A stretch of 24,222 nucleotides of DNA from Pelobacter sp. UBA6093 (GTDB taxonomy: Bacteria > Desulfobacterota > Desulfuromonadia > Desulfuromonadales > Syntrophotaleaceae), in the NCBI GenBank assembly GCA_002435955.1, contig DIWZ01000003.1, positions 57,842-82,063 of the forward strand. The letters are read 5' to 3'. Below are positions 1-9,073 of this stretch, one piece after another; within the stretch, counting starts at the first letter, position 1; the number at the start of each line of letters is the position of its first letter. The translations under genes and the position numbers were made by a program. Below the pieces are notes generated by a model, which saw only the letters and a list, made by a program, of their open reading frames with translations, made no database searches and was not told the origin of the DNA.

Positions 1-97
1 ATAGCTACGGCTATGAACCTTCAAACGAGCCAAAATCTGTTCACAAACATCCAGATTTTCGCTTCGGCCCTGGATAGTCCGACAGGTTCCCAGGCCA

Positions 98-1120
98 TCA
101 CAAAAGCAGAAAAGGTATGTAAAAAAACAGACTGCCGAGCAGAAAGAACGGGGCGAGATCAAATGGAGCGCGTCGTGGCGGGAGGTCGAAGGGAGATGCC
201 ATAGTTGTTGTGATTCCTTGCATAAGCTTTTCCGCGACTTTTCCCGGGTGCTCGTCGCCGAGAAAGAAATAGGCACCGCCGGTCGCTGCCGCTATGTCCT
301 GAAGGGGTTGCTGGTCGAGCCGTGTTCTTAGCGGGATATCCTGACTGTCCAGGTAAAAACCATCGATGGAGGTTGAGCCCTTCCTGCGGATGGGGATAAA
401 GGCTTCATGGGGATGCCCGACTCCGACGGTAAATACGGGGATTGCGGCTCCGGTTTTCCGGGAAAGGCTCTGCAGAATCGCCGATCGGTTGTTTTCGGTG
501 TCTTCGCCGTCGGTAATGAGGATTACAGCGCGCGCAGGAATCTCAGCCTGGCTTTCGAGCATCATCATACCGCTGTCGAGTGCTGCCAGCAGATTGCTGC
601 CCGACTCAGTCAGGTCGCCAAGGTTGGTGTGGGCCACCATGTATCGCAGAAATCCGCTGTCACGCGTCGGGGAGACGACTTCGATACCGTTACGCGCGAA
701 AAAGAACAGGCCGGCTTTCTGCCCATCCAGACGTTCGAGGATGCTCAGAGCCAATCGCTGCGCGGCATTCAGTCGGTTGGAAAGGGGCTCGGTATGGTCC
801 CCGGGTTGTCGATGCAGAATCACATCCTCCGCCAGCATCGATTTGCTGACGTCGATGCCGATTGCCAGAACCAGGTTTTCGTTAAGGTTTCCCGCGCGCA
901 TAACAGTTATGCTGGGTCCTGTCAAAGCGATCACCAGGCTTGCCAACCCGAGCAGCGGCAGCAGGCATCGGCCGGTCAGACGCCAGGTCGGGCTGCTGCC
1001 CGTGTCCGCCCTGAAGCGTTTTCGCCAACGGTTTAGAACGCGTTCGGTGGACAGAACGCGCCAACCGATGGGAATGAGCAGTAAAAGCAGCCAGAACATC
1101 TGCGGCGAAGTGAAATGCAT
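98..1120 (-). CDS. Membrane-anchored von Willebrand factor A protein (BatA/BatB-like)
   Basis: This 340-residue protein has hydrophobic segments near residues 9-20 and 51-67, a VWA domain from about residue 83, and a hydrophobic C-terminus ending in FYIPFLLL. The metal-binding MIDAS motif is seen as D90-V-S92-K-S94, and a later ITDGED segment fits the third MIDAS loop. This is the layout of the Bat (aerotolerance) VWA proteins: the domain sits on the periplasmic side between membrane segments and probably binds a protein partner through a divalent metal. The start is 9 bp after the previous stop and has an AGGAA Shine-Dalgarno 7 nt upstream. It is the last gene of the MoxR operon inside the window. 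BatA and BatB cannot be told apart from sequence alone, so no symbol is given. Confidence 0.85.
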   Translation of the reverse strand: MHFTSPQMFWLLLLLIPIGWRVLSTERVLNRWRKRFRADTGSSPTWRLTGRCLLPLLGLASLVIALTGPSITVMRAGNLNENLVLAIGIDVSKSMLAEDVILHRQPGDHTEPLSNRLNAAQRLALSILERLDGQKAGLFFFARNGIEVVSPTRDSGFLRYMVAHTNLGDLTESGSNLLAALDSGMMMLESQAEIPARAVILITDGEDTENNRSAILQSLSRKTGAAIPVFTVGVGHPHEAFIPIRRKGSTSIDGFYLDSQDIPLRTRLDQQPLQDIAAATGGAYFFLGDEHPGKVAEKLMQGITTTMASPFDLPPRRAPFDLAPFFLLGSLFFYIPFLLL

Positions 1121-1129
1121 GACAGATTC

Positions 1130-1930
1130 CTATTTCTCGACCCGGGTTTCCAGAGGAACTCCAGGTGCGAAACCGGCCACGTCGGGGATGAAAGCTTCGA
1201 GTTGTTCCTGAACATCTGTCATGTTTTCCTGAGGGATTTCGCTCAGGCCGAGGCGCCGGTATTCACCGAGACCGACAATGAGTTCCATGTTCCAGCGAGG
1301 CAGGGACCGCTCCAGAGAAGAACTGGGGATCTGGTCGACAAGATCGATGGAAATTTTGTAGTCGTCCACAGCATCGGACAGGAATTTTGCCGCCTTGCGA
1401 CCGTCCTGTTCAAAAGTGAGTACGCTGTAAGCCAGCATCACCGACACATTCGCTTTGAGATTGTGCAACTTCCACCCCAACGAGGCGGGTAATTGCCTGC
1501 TGCCTTCGAGGGTTGCGGTGCAGCTGTCGCGCAGAGCCAGCAACTGCGCATGGAAGGTCTGTAACCTCTGCTGCTGCACGACAGCCAGATAGCGGTTGTT
1601 CAGGGCTGCGGTGATCTGCTTGAAATCATCGACGGCGGACTGCCACGCATGCCACAGCCGGGCATACTCGGCTTCCGGAAGATTCAGGTCCAGTTTTTTC
1701 GCCTCGTCGGTGATCCCCTCCAGTTCGGAAATCGCGGACTGACGGTCGCTTATCCGGGATATGCTGGTCATGCGCGCATTGATATGCTGCATGACCGTGC
1801 GTTGTTGCCAACTGTGCAGGTAGCCGATGGCACCGACGATCAGCAGAACCATGCCTGTCAATCCGACAGCGCCCAGGCTGATAGCGGCGGCACGTTTGTT
1901 TCGCAGAAGGGTGTCTGTGAGGGTAGGCAT
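1130..1930 (-). CDS. Single-pass membrane protein with long helical periplasmic part, unknown function
   Basis: I do not recognise this 266-residue protein. It begins MPTLTDTLLRNKRAAAISLG, has one transmembrane segment at about residues 15-37, and is then a charged, helix-rich soluble region, possibly coiled coil, with no enzyme motif that I can identify. The ATG at 1930 is chosen because a GAGGA Shine-Dalgarno lies 8 nt upstream. A longer reading from a TTG at 1975 would overlap the previous stop and has no better signal. It lies between two VWA genes of the Bat/MoxR operon, so it is likely a subunit or scaffold of that membrane complex. This is inference from position only. Confidence 0.75.
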   Translation of the reverse strand: MPTLTDTLLRNKRAAAISLGAVGLTGMVLLIVGAIGYLHSWQQRTVMQHINARMTSISRISDRQSAISELEGITDEAKKLDLNLPEAEYARLWHAWQSAVDDFKQITAALNNRYLAVVQQQRLQTFHAQLLALRDSCTATLEGSRQLPASLGWKLHNLKANVSVMLAYSVLTFEQDGRKAAKFLSDAVDDYKISIDLVDQIPSSSLERSLPRWNMELIVGLGEYRRLGLSEIPQENMTDVQEQLEAFIPDVAGFAPGVPLETRVEK

Positions 1931-1971
1931 GATATATTCCTCGAAGTCGTTGCAAGACGATAAGGGTTGTT

Positions 1972-3093
1972 TCAAAGTTTTCGCAGCCGCGGCAGGCTGC
2001 GCAGAAGCAGGTGCAGCACCATGAGGCCGAAGCCTAGAAGCGCCAGCACCTGTCGGGTCCAGCGGGGTTGCAGGGTGATGCGGGTCAGGTTGCGATTGGT
2101 TTCCAGAATGTCGATCTCCCGGTAGACTTCTTCGACCTGTTCCCGGTCCAGACCGCGGGATGTAACGAAAATACGTCCGACAGCAGGCTCACCGACCGTC
2201 GGTTGCATGGCTCTTTCCACCGCTTCGTCCACCTCGCCCCCCACCGAAATTATATAGAACCGGACCCCGACCGCTTTCATCAGGGTGATGATGTTGACCA
2301 GGTTCGGCAAAGCGCCGCTGCGCACGTGGGCGCGTTGGGTCGGTTCGATACGACCGTCGGTGAAGAGGATAACGGCCATGCCGGTGCCAAGCGCCGCGGT
2401 GCGGATTTTCTGGGGAATATCGAGCAAGGTACCAGGTTCGCCGAGCAGAAATTCGCGCATACCGGCTATTTGTTCCACGCTCAGGCGATTTTCCTCCGGC
2501 AGCATGGAAAAAAACGCCGAAAGGGATAACCAGACCGCTTCGGAGGCGTTGGTGCCACCACCGGCTCCCAGTTCCCGGTAGATACGCGAGTGATTTTTGC
2601 TGCGCACCAGATCGAGTTTGGCCTTGAGCAGGTTTTTGTCAAAAGTCAGTGGAGCCAGCAGCTTGGCATAACTGGAAAACGCCACCAGGCCGATGTAATC
2701 ATCATCGCGGCGCATATCGATAAAGGCATGGATGCCGTCCAGAGCCAGATCGCCCAGGGTCTGGTCCGAGGACTGGCTGACCGGGCGTTTCATGGAACCG
2801 GACAGGTCGAGGGCGAGAAACAGCCATTTCGATTCGATGAATTCCTCCACCGTTTCTTTCGAATAACCGGGATTGGCCAGACTCAGCACCAGACATGCAT
2901 ACACCAGGGTGAAAAAAATACCGTTGTAATGACGCTTCCAGAATCCCGGCCGCAGCGCGGCCATTTCCGGGATGATGGCCGGGTATGACAGTTTGCGCCG
3001 TGTGCGCCGTCGCAGCACCAGGAAAAACGGCGCCGCTAACAGCAGCAGCAGGGCCAGGGGAAATTGCAGTTCAAAACCAGGCATCGACACCAT
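1972..3093 (-). CDS. Membrane-anchored von Willebrand factor A protein (BatA/BatB-like)
   Basis: This 373-residue protein has an N-terminal hydrophobic segment (about residues 11-28), a second one (about 58-73), a VWA domain, and a C-terminal hydrophobic segment (LALLGFGLMVLHLLL). The MIDAS motif is D96-L-S98-G-S100, with a downstream FTDGR loop. It is the second VWA protein of the operon and likely pairs with the one at 98-1120, as BatA and BatB do. The start is uncertain: ATG at 3093 and ATG at 3084 are three codons apart, and GGATGG lies 5 nt before the second. The gene begins 17 bp after the 616-residue gene ends, which suggests co-transcription. Confidence 0.85.
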   Translation of the reverse strand: MVSMPGFELQFPLALLLLLAAPFFLVLRRRTRRKLSYPAIIPEMAALRPGFWKRHYNGIFFTLVYACLVLSLANPGYSKETVEEFIESKWLFLALDLSGSMKRPVSQSSDQTLGDLALDGIHAFIDMRRDDDYIGLVAFSSYAKLLAPLTFDKNLLKAKLDLVRSKNHSRIYRELGAGGGTNASEAVWLSLSAFFSMLPEENRLSVEQIAGMREFLLGEPGTLLDIPQKIRTAALGTGMAVILFTDGRIEPTQRAHVRSGALPNLVNIITLMKAVGVRFYIISVGGEVDEAVERAMQPTVGEPAVGRIFVTSRGLDREQVEEVYREIDILETNRNLTRITLQPRWTRQVLALLGFGLMVLHLLLRSLPRLRKL

Positions 3094-3110
3094 CCGGCGG
3101 CAGAGAAGGT

Positions 3111-4961
3111 TCAGTGTTTTTCGGCAGAATCCGGTCGCGCATCCGTAAACGCCCGCAACGTTTCGATAAGCCGGGCGGCCTTGCCGGACAACTCGGTCGG
3201 AATGGCTGCCGGGTCACCCTTCGCCAGGACGTGATCGATGATGGACAGCACCTCCGCGGCGGATGAGCGGCATGTGTCGGGCAGCCCTGCTTCGATGCGA
3301 CGCAAGAAGGCGGCATGACTGCCTCCCCGTTTATCTTCATCCAGCCCGACGAATTCGGCCAGGTAGTTCTTCAAGGCGATGCCAAGTGCGGCCAGTTCCG
3401 TCAACCCCGGATGTTGCTGTACGATCTGAACGGCTGCGATTGCCGCAGCATGTCTGCGGGGCAGGGCGTTGTTTTGCGGTTGAACGGCCTGCTGGCGACG
3501 GCTGCGCCAGAGAATCGCCGCCGCTGCGCCGGCCAGGCCGATGAGAGCCAAACCGATCAGCATCAGCAGGGCATAGCGGCGTTTTGCCCCTGTGGTTGCG
3601 ATGAGGTCCATGACCGGCATGGGGCCGGGCTCGCCGGTCTGCAGGTCAAAACCTTCCTGGGTTTCGGGGATCATCGCGGCGATGCGCACCGGCCTTTCAC
3701 CGGTTTTGATGAGCTGCACCCTACTTTCAGGTGCGTGGCTGTCGGTATAATAGACCGGAATCCCGGGGATGCTGTATTCGCCGGTGGCATAGATCTTCAT
3801 CTGTCCGGTGATGCGAATGGGGCTGCGGTTCAGGTCGACGGCGCTTAACGGGACATCGTAATGGATGTCGTACAAATTATGGAAAATACCCACCGGTTTT
3901 AAATTGAGGTTGGCAATGGTGCTCGATTCAATTTTTACCTGGTCGGTGAATCGCAGTTCAAAGGTAAAGGGGATGGCGGTGCCGGGCATGGCACCGTTGA
4001 TGGCCAGCTCGAACCGCACGCTGACAGGCGGCACCAGAGGCATCAGCGCCGGCCAGGCTTGCGCCACGCGGATGTCTTCGGCCAGCAGGTTGGCGCTTTG
4101 CCAGACATTTTGCCGACAGGGGTCGATGGTGACCTTTTGATGGTTGGAGGGCGATACATCATCGGCTTCAACGGCACCGACGGCTTGCAGAAGTGCCTGT
4201 CTCTGCCGGATGCCGGCAGCGGTTTTCCAGGTGATTTCGATGCGTTCCAGGGGGGCATATAGTTGATGCGCGATTTTCCAGGCCGGATGCGCATACTTGA
4301 CCCGTGGATCCTGCTGCAACCGGTCCATCAGGGCCTGAAAAACCTCCGCGGGCATATCCCGGTGCAGCCGGTAGGCTGCCATGAAGGGGGCCAGGTCCGG
4401 CTCGTGGAGAAAGTGACTGAAGTATTCGCCATACTGTTGGTTGAAAGACTCGAAGGATGGGAGCTGAATGTTGCCAACCCCCATCGAATAGGTATCAGAT
4501 GTCCCTGGCGGAAAAATGTCGGTGGGTGGCTCAGCAACGCTGTCTGCCCCGTCCGGCGAGAGATCGTCGACTGCTTCCGTCGGAAACGTGTCGATTTGCC
4601 TGGTCCCGGCCATCAATCGCACCACAAGCCATTCAAGGTTCGGTTCGGGTACGATTCGCTGGCCGTTTTTACCGTAGAACCAAACATCCTCCTGATAGCC
4701 GGACCAGAGGCGATCAAAGCAGGCGATGCGTTCCGCATCAAGGGGGTTCAAGGCGGTTTCTGAAGAGGCCCCGGGCGCCGGCAATGCTTCGGCGGGAACT
4801 CCCGTTGTCGCCGCTTCCTGATCGTTTAATCCCTGGGCTGCCAGGGGCGGAGCGGCAAGCAACAGAAATCCAACCACCACCAGGACAAACAGCCCCGCCG
4901 GCACAAGGAAATCAAGGCGTTTTGCAGATGCATGGGATGCAGTGTGAAGATGCTGTTTCAT
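3111..4961 (-). CDS. Large exported membrane-anchored protein of the Bat/MoxR operon (BatD-like position)
   Basis: This 616-residue protein has an N-terminal signal peptide or anchor (about residues 18-42, ending LLLAAPPLAAQG), a large periplasmic region, a transmembrane helix at about residues 462-485 (MLIGLALIGLAGAAAAILW) and a charged tail of about 130 residues. Such a layout, between a DUF58 gene and VWA genes, is typical of BatD or DUF4381-type partners. I could not confirm a BatD domain by eye, so this is a positional analogy. The periplasmic part includes an acidic proline-rich stretch (about 60-170) and a beta-rich region before the helix. The start has AAGGGA upstream and lies 30 bp after the DUF58 stop. 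Confidence 0.75.
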   Translation of the reverse strand: MKQHLHTASHASAKRLDFLVPAGLFVLVVVGFLLLAAPPLAAQGLNDQEAATTGVPAEALPAPGASSETALNPLDAERIACFDRLWSGYQEDVWFYGKNGQRIVPEPNLEWLVVRLMAGTRQIDTFPTEAVDDLSPDGADSVAEPPTDIFPPGTSDTYSMGVGNIQLPSFESFNQQYGEYFSHFLHEPDLAPFMAAYRLHRDMPAEVFQALMDRLQQDPRVKYAHPAWKIAHQLYAPLERIEITWKTAAGIRQRQALLQAVGAVEADDVSPSNHQKVTIDPCRQNVWQSANLLAEDIRVAQAWPALMPLVPPVSVRFELAINGAMPGTAIPFTFELRFTDQVKIESSTIANLNLKPVGIFHNLYDIHYDVPLSAVDLNRSPIRITGQMKIYATGEYSIPGIPVYYTDSHAPESRVQLIKTGERPVRIAAMIPETQEGFDLQTGEPGPMPVMDLIATTGAKRRYALLMLIGLALIGLAGAAAAILWRSRRQQAVQPQNNALPRRHAAAIAAVQIVQQHPGLTELAALGIALKNYLAEFVGLDEDKRGGSHAAFLRRIEAGLPDTCRSSAAEVLSIIDHVLAKGDPAAIPTELSGKAARLIETLRAFTDARPDSAEKH

Positions 4962-4991
4962 GGACTTTCCCTTGGGATAAACAGTGTCAAG

Positions 4992-5855
4992 TCAGACTCT
5001 GGCTGCCAGGCGCCGGGCGAACAGGGTATTGACGCGAGCCTGGATATCCGTAGCGTCGACCGGCAACACCGCCGAATCGATGCCGACTCCGGACAGGACC
5101 CGCACGGTACGTTCCCGCTCCCGACGCAGCAGGGCATTGAATTTCTGAAAATCGGACAGATCCAGGGCCATCTGGTGGCCCGATTCCACATCCATGAGTG
5201 TAAACAGGCCGCCATCGATATCGGTGAGCTGGTATTCGACGTCATCCAGTACATGCAGGGCAACCATTTCATGGGCAGGGAAACGACGGTCCGCGGCATC
5301 CATCAGATTTTTCAGACTGCCGAGGTCCGTGTGAAAATCCGAAATGATTACCCCCAGGCAGGAGGATAGCCGCTTCATGGCGTAATCCAGGGCCGGCGCC
5401 AGACAGGTCTGCCGGCTTTTGACGGCCGGGGCTTGCTGCAAGGCGTTGACGATGCGATGAAACTGTCGCGGCGCGGCACTCGGCGGAAGCCAGGTCAGCA
5501 CCTTGTCGGCGAACAGCAGCAAGCCGCAGGGATTGTTGCTGCGCAAGGCGGCATGGGCCAGGGAGACGGCCAGATCCCGGGTCATGGCGAACTTGTTGCC
5601 GAAGTGCATGGAGCAGCTCACATCGCAGATCAGCAGCAGGTTGTAGGCGCTGTCCCTGAGAAACTCCCGCACATGCAATTCGCCGCTGCGTGCGCACGCT
5701 TTCCAGTCGATCCGGCTCCAGCTGTCTCCTGGCAGATATTTTCGCAACCCCCAGAACTCGTAACCAGTGCCCCGGTCAAACCCGGCCCAGTCGCCCGCCA
5801 TGTCGTTGCGTGGCGGGTGTTTGAGCAGGATATTAAAACGATAGGGTGGTTTCAT
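4992..5855 (-). CDS. DUF58 domain protein of a MoxR operon
   Basis: This 287-residue soluble protein shows the DUF58 hallmark, a PGD (residues 42-44) followed by RIDWKACAR (48-56). It then has a VWA-like fold with a MIDAS-type D78-V-S80-C-S82. DUF58 proteins are commonly encoded next to MoxR ATPases and are thought to be the ATPase's partner or client adaptor. There are no membrane segments, so it should be cytoplasmic, although many relatives carry N-terminal helices that are missing here. It starts 3 bp after the moxR stop, which suggests translational coupling. Confidence 0.9.
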   Translation of the reverse strand: MKPPYRFNILLKHPPRNDMAGDWAGFDRGTGYEFWGLRKYLPGDSWSRIDWKACARSGELHVREFLRDSAYNLLLICDVSCSMHFGNKFAMTRDLAVSLAHAALRSNNPCGLLLFADKVLTWLPPSAAPRQFHRIVNALQQAPAVKSRQTCLAPALDYAMKRLSSCLGVIISDFHTDLGSLKNLMDAADRRFPAHEMVALHVLDDVEYQLTDIDGGLFTLMDVESGHQMALDLSDFQKFNALLRRERERTVRVLSGVGIDSAVLPVDATDIQARVNTLFARRLAARV

Positions 5856-5858
5856 GGC

Positions 5859-6902
5859 TCAGTGGTGCTCCCGCAGGTTGTCCGCAGCATAAGGGACAAC
5901 CGAACTCACGATGTCCTGCAGCAGATCGACGGCATGGATCCCTTCCAGAATGGCCGCGTCGCTGAGGATCAGGCGATGCCCGAGGACCTGGGCGGCACAG
6001 GTCTCGACATCCTCAAAGGCCACGTAGTCGCGTCCGCGCAAAAAGGCGAACCCCTTACAATAGGCGATAAGATGCTCCCCGGCGCGCGGTGAGACCCCCA
6101 CTGAGACGTAGTTGCGTATCGTCGGTGGCGCTTCATCTGCCTGGGGGCGGGTGCGCAGACAGATTTCGAGAATATAGGCGACCACTGCCGGTGAGACGGT
6201 AACGTGATGGGCCACATGCTGCTGCATGGCCACCACCTCATCCGGTTGCAACAGGCACGGTACGGCTTTTTGAAGCTCCTCGAAATTGGTGCTCTTTTTC
6301 CTGAGCAGTTGTTCCTCGAATGCCCTGGGGGGGTAGGTCACGGTGACCTTGGCGATAAACCGGTCGAGTTGCGCCTCCGACAGGGGGTAGGTGCCGAGTT
6401 GCTCCACCGGGTTCATGGTCGCCAGTACCATGAACAATTCGGGTAGCCGGTACTGGTCGCGGTCGATGCTGACGCGTTTTTCCTGCATCGCCTCGAGCAG
6501 CGCCGACTGCACCTTGGGCGCTGCTCGGTTGATTTCGTCAGCCAGCAGGATGTTGCAGAACACCGGTCCCTGGTGGAAGGTGAAGGCGCCGGTAGCCTGG
6601 TTGAAAACGGTGGTGCCGGTGATGTCGCTGGGCAGCTTGTCCGGCGTGAATTGAATGCGTTTGAATACCCCGCCGATGGTGCGGGCAAAAGTCCCGACCG
6701 TAAGGCTTTTCGCCAGCCCCGGCACCCCTTCCAGCAGGATATGGCCTCGGGACAACAACGTGCAGATAATGGCTTCGATCATCCCCTGCTGGCCGATGAT
6801 GATTTTGCCGATCTCCTCCTCGACCTGTTGAATCCGGGCGCGAAGCGTCTCCGCGGAAGTTGGTTGTGTGGTTGAGGAGGTGTTGTTGGCGGTAGGATTC
6901 AT
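5859..6902 (-). CDS. MoxR-family AAA+ ATPase
   Basis: This 347-residue cytoplasmic ATPase has Walker A GVPGLAKS at residues 59-66 and Walker B LLADEIN at about 119-125. A sensor-type segment VLATMNPVEQLGTYPLSEAQLDRF follows, spanning about residues 158-182. MoxR ATPases act as chaperone-like remodellers that help mature or assemble VWA-domain protein complexes. The first 17 residues are a low-complexity Thr/Ser tail. The start has GGAGG about 10 nt upstream. It is the first gene of the Bat-type operon, 58 bp downstream of the ABC permease; no terminator is obvious in that gap, so read-through from the importer genes is possible. Confidence 0.92.
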   Translation of the reverse strand: MNPTANNTSSTTQPTSAETLRARIQQVEEEIGKIIIGQQGMIEAIICTLLSRGHILLEGVPGLAKSLTVGTFARTIGGVFKRIQFTPDKLPSDITGTTVFNQATGAFTFHQGPVFCNILLADEINRAAPKVQSALLEAMQEKRVSIDRDQYRLPELFMVLATMNPVEQLGTYPLSEAQLDRFIAKVTVTYPPRAFEEQLLRKKSTNFEELQKAVPCLLQPDEVVAMQQHVAHHVTVSPAVVAYILEICLRTRPQADEAPPTIRNYVSVGVSPRAGEHLIAYCKGFAFLRGRDYVAFEDVETCAAQVLGHRLILSDAAILEGIHAVDLLQDIVSSVVPYAADNLREHH

Positions 6903-6960
6903 GACGGTGCAGCCTCCGGCAATAACGGGCGCCGATCAAACGGTACCCGGCGAATCAGAT

Positions 6961-8016
6961 TCAGAAAAACACGAATTTGCGGCGATCACGGATGATCAGA
7001 TAGAGAAAAAACGGGCCGCCGAGCAGCGCGGTCAAAACTCCGATGCGCAATCCGCCGCTGCCCCAGACGCGCACCACGCAGTCCGAATAGACCACCAGCG
7101 ACCCCCCCAGCATACCGGCGGCGGGGATCAGCACACGGTTGTCCGATCCGACAAAACTTCGCATGATGTGCGGTGATATCAGGCCTACAAACCCGATGGC
7201 GCCGGAGACGGCAATGGCGCCGCCGGTCAGCAATGCGGAGAAAAACAGCAGCATATTGCGGGACCAGGTCACATTGACCCCCAGATTGGCGGCGATCTCT
7301 TCGCTGAGCATGATGATGTTGAGGTCGCGGGCGTACAGCATCGACCACAAGGTGCCGATCAGGGTGATGATCAGCACGATGTGCACATGCTGCCAACTGC
7401 GGTTTGTCAGGTCGCCCATCAGCCAGCCGACGATCTGACGGGCCATTTCGAACTGATCGGTGGACAGCACGATGACCAGCGAGGTCAGGGCGCTGAAAAT
7501 GGCATTGAAGGCGATGCCGGCCAGCAGCAGGGTATAGCGCGAGGTAAGTCCGCCGCTGGTGGCGATGCCCAGCACGATCAGCATCGACAGGAACGCGAAA
7601 AGCACCGCGAAGGACGGCACCGCGTAGATACTGGTGGCCGCAAACCCGGCATAGATGGCGGTCACGGCACCCAGCGCCGCGCCGGAACTGGTGCCGATGA
7701 TGCCCGGACTGGCCATGGGGTTCTTAAAGATACCCTGCATGATGGTGCCTGCGGCGCCCAGCGCAAACCCCACCAGTGCCCCGGTCAGGGTGCGGGGTAC
7801 CCGGCCCAGCCAGACGATGGCCTCCAGGGCCGGATCGCTCGGCATATCCATGTGCAGGATCTTGGCTGCCAGGATGCGGCCGATATCCTGCAGGCCGATG
7901 TCCCACGGACCGATACGGACCGACAGAAACATGCCGACCAGCAGCAGGGCCAGTGCCGCGGAACAGGCCGCGATACGGGTGATGAAGAAATACCGGCGAT
8001 CAGAACGACGATTCAT
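6961..8016 (-). CDS. ABC transporter permease, BtuC/FecCD family
   Basis: This 351-residue protein has about nine or ten hydrophobic segments and the family signature region (LVGFALGAAGTIMQGIFKNP, then a GIIGTSSGAALGA loop). It forms the membrane channel of a type II importer for metal chelates such as cobalamin, haem or ferric siderophores. Substrate cannot be read from the permease alone. A corrinoid is favoured because the genes lie beside a cobalamin-dependent enzyme and a corrin synthesis cluster. The start overlaps the end of the binding-protein gene by 17 bp, so the two are translated together. It is the last gene of the importer group. Confidence 0.9.
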   Translation of the reverse strand: MNRRSDRRYFFITRIAACSAALALLLVGMFLSVRIGPWDIGLQDIGRILAAKILHMDMPSDPALEAIVWLGRVPRTLTGALVGFALGAAGTIMQGIFKNPMASPGIIGTSSGAALGAVTAIYAGFAATSIYAVPSFAVLFAFLSMLIVLGIATSGGLTSRYTLLLAGIAFNAIFSALTSLVIVLSTDQFEMARQIVGWLMGDLTNRSWQHVHIVLIITLIGTLWSMLYARDLNIIMLSEEIAANLGVNVTWSRNMLLFFSALLTGGAIAVSGAIGFVGLISPHIMRSFVGSDNRVLIPAAGMLGGSLVVYSDCVVRVWGSGGLRIGVLTALLGGPFFLYLIIRDRRKFVFF

Positions 8017-9073
8017 ATAGCAAGCCCGCCAGGTAGTTGATGCTGGCGATCAGATATTGCGAAGAACTCAGCAAGTAGACGGTCGGCATCTTGCGGATAT
8101 TCCGCTGTTTTACCGCCTTGGCCGTGGCCAGGATCTGCTGGCTGTAAAGTTGCCGGTCGAACGTGCTTTCCTCCGGCACGATGATGACATCCGGGTTCCA
8201 TTGCAGCAGGGTTTCGTAATCGATCTGCTTGAAACTGCGGATCCCCTTGGCCGCGGCAATGTTGGTCACGCCCAAAGCCCGACACATGCTGTCAAACGTC
8301 GTGCCCGCACCCGCCACGTAAGCCATGTTGTCGTAATACAGCACTGTTGGCGGCTTGTGTGCGGGCCCGCGTCGCTGATGCACCGTCGTCTGGATGGCGC
8401 GCAGCTTTTCGTTCATGACGGTAACCAGTCGCTGGGCCGAGGGTTCCTCTCCGGTCAACCGTCCGGCCAGCAGGATCTGGTCCTTGATGGAGTCGAGATC
8501 GTCGAAGAAGCCGAACTGCGCCATGGGAACCCGGGCGGTGCTCAACTGATGCAGGAAATTTTCGTTGGAAAAAAACGAGGCCATGACCAGGTCGGGCCGA
8601 TAGCCGATGACGATTTCCGCATCGTCGGTGCCGTAAGTCGGCAAGTTGGCGGGCAGCAGCGGCGCCAAAAACGAGAACTGTCGATCCTTCGAGCTTTTGT
8701 GCACGGCGAGCAGGCGCTCATGGGGCACGATGGCCCAGAGGATTTCGGTCAACCCCGTGGAGTGAGCGATGATGCGCCGCGGCTGGCGGGGAAGGGTGAT
8801 GCTGCGCTCTTCCTCATGGATCCGGTCGGACACGAAATCGTAACGCACAAAGCGGTAGGTGACGCTACGGGGGAAGCTTTTTCCCGGGTTAGGTGCAGGC
8901 TGACGGGTATTGCTCAACGCGCCCATCAGCGCATCCATTTCCAGGGGAAACTTGCGGGCGCCGCGACCATTGTCCGCCGCCGCGCTGGCACCACACAGCA
9001 ACATCGTCAGCAGTACGGAGCCCAAAGCCCCTACGAGGGCACGCTTAACGATAAAACAATAGCGAAACGCCAT
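8000..9073 (-). CDS. Periplasmic substrate-binding protein, BtuF/FecB type
   Basis: This 357-residue protein has a Sec signal peptide (MAFRYCFIVKRALVGALGSV, ending in an ASAAA cleavage region near residue 33). The binding fold follows: RRIIAHSTGLTEILWA resembles the first lobe of the family, then YRPDLVMASF, and later WNPDVIIVPEES in the second lobe. It should capture the ligand in the periplasm for the permease at 6961-8016. I chose ATG 9073 because it directly precedes the signal peptide; a GGAGGA lies about 14 nt upstream inside the ATPase gene, which it overlaps by 29 bp. Longer starts would put extra charged residues before the signal peptide. The ligand is inferred to be a corrinoid; a siderophore is possible. 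Confidence 0.85.
   Translation of the reverse strand: MAFRYCFIVKRALVGALGSVLLTMLLCGASAAADNGRGARKFPLEMDALMGALSNTRQPAPNPGKSFPRSVTYRFVRYDFVSDRIHEEERSITLPRQPRRIIAHSTGLTEILWAIVPHERLLAVHKSSKDRQFSFLAPLLPANLPTYGTDDAEIVIGYRPDLVMASFFSNENFLHQLSTARVPMAQFGFFDDLDSIKDQILLAGRLTGEEPSAQRLVTVMNEKLRAIQTTVHQRRGPAHKPPTVLYYDNMAYVAGAGTTFDSMCRALGVTNIAAAKGIRSFKQIDYETLLQWNPDVIIVPEESTFDRQLYSQQILATAKAVKQRNIRKMPTVYLLSSSQYLIASINYLAGLLYESSF

Noticed and set aside
1..98. Possible next gene starting with ATG at 98, overlapping the VWA stop (ATGA)
   Set aside because: That frame stops after 25 codons with no recognisable content. Another minus frame is open to the edge but has no start codon, so neither is supported.
366..1211. 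Long plus-strand open frames opposite the VWA genes and elsewhere
   Set aside because: They are complementary-strand shadows of well-supported minus-strand genes in GC-rich DNA, with no ribosome binding sites or recognisable domains.
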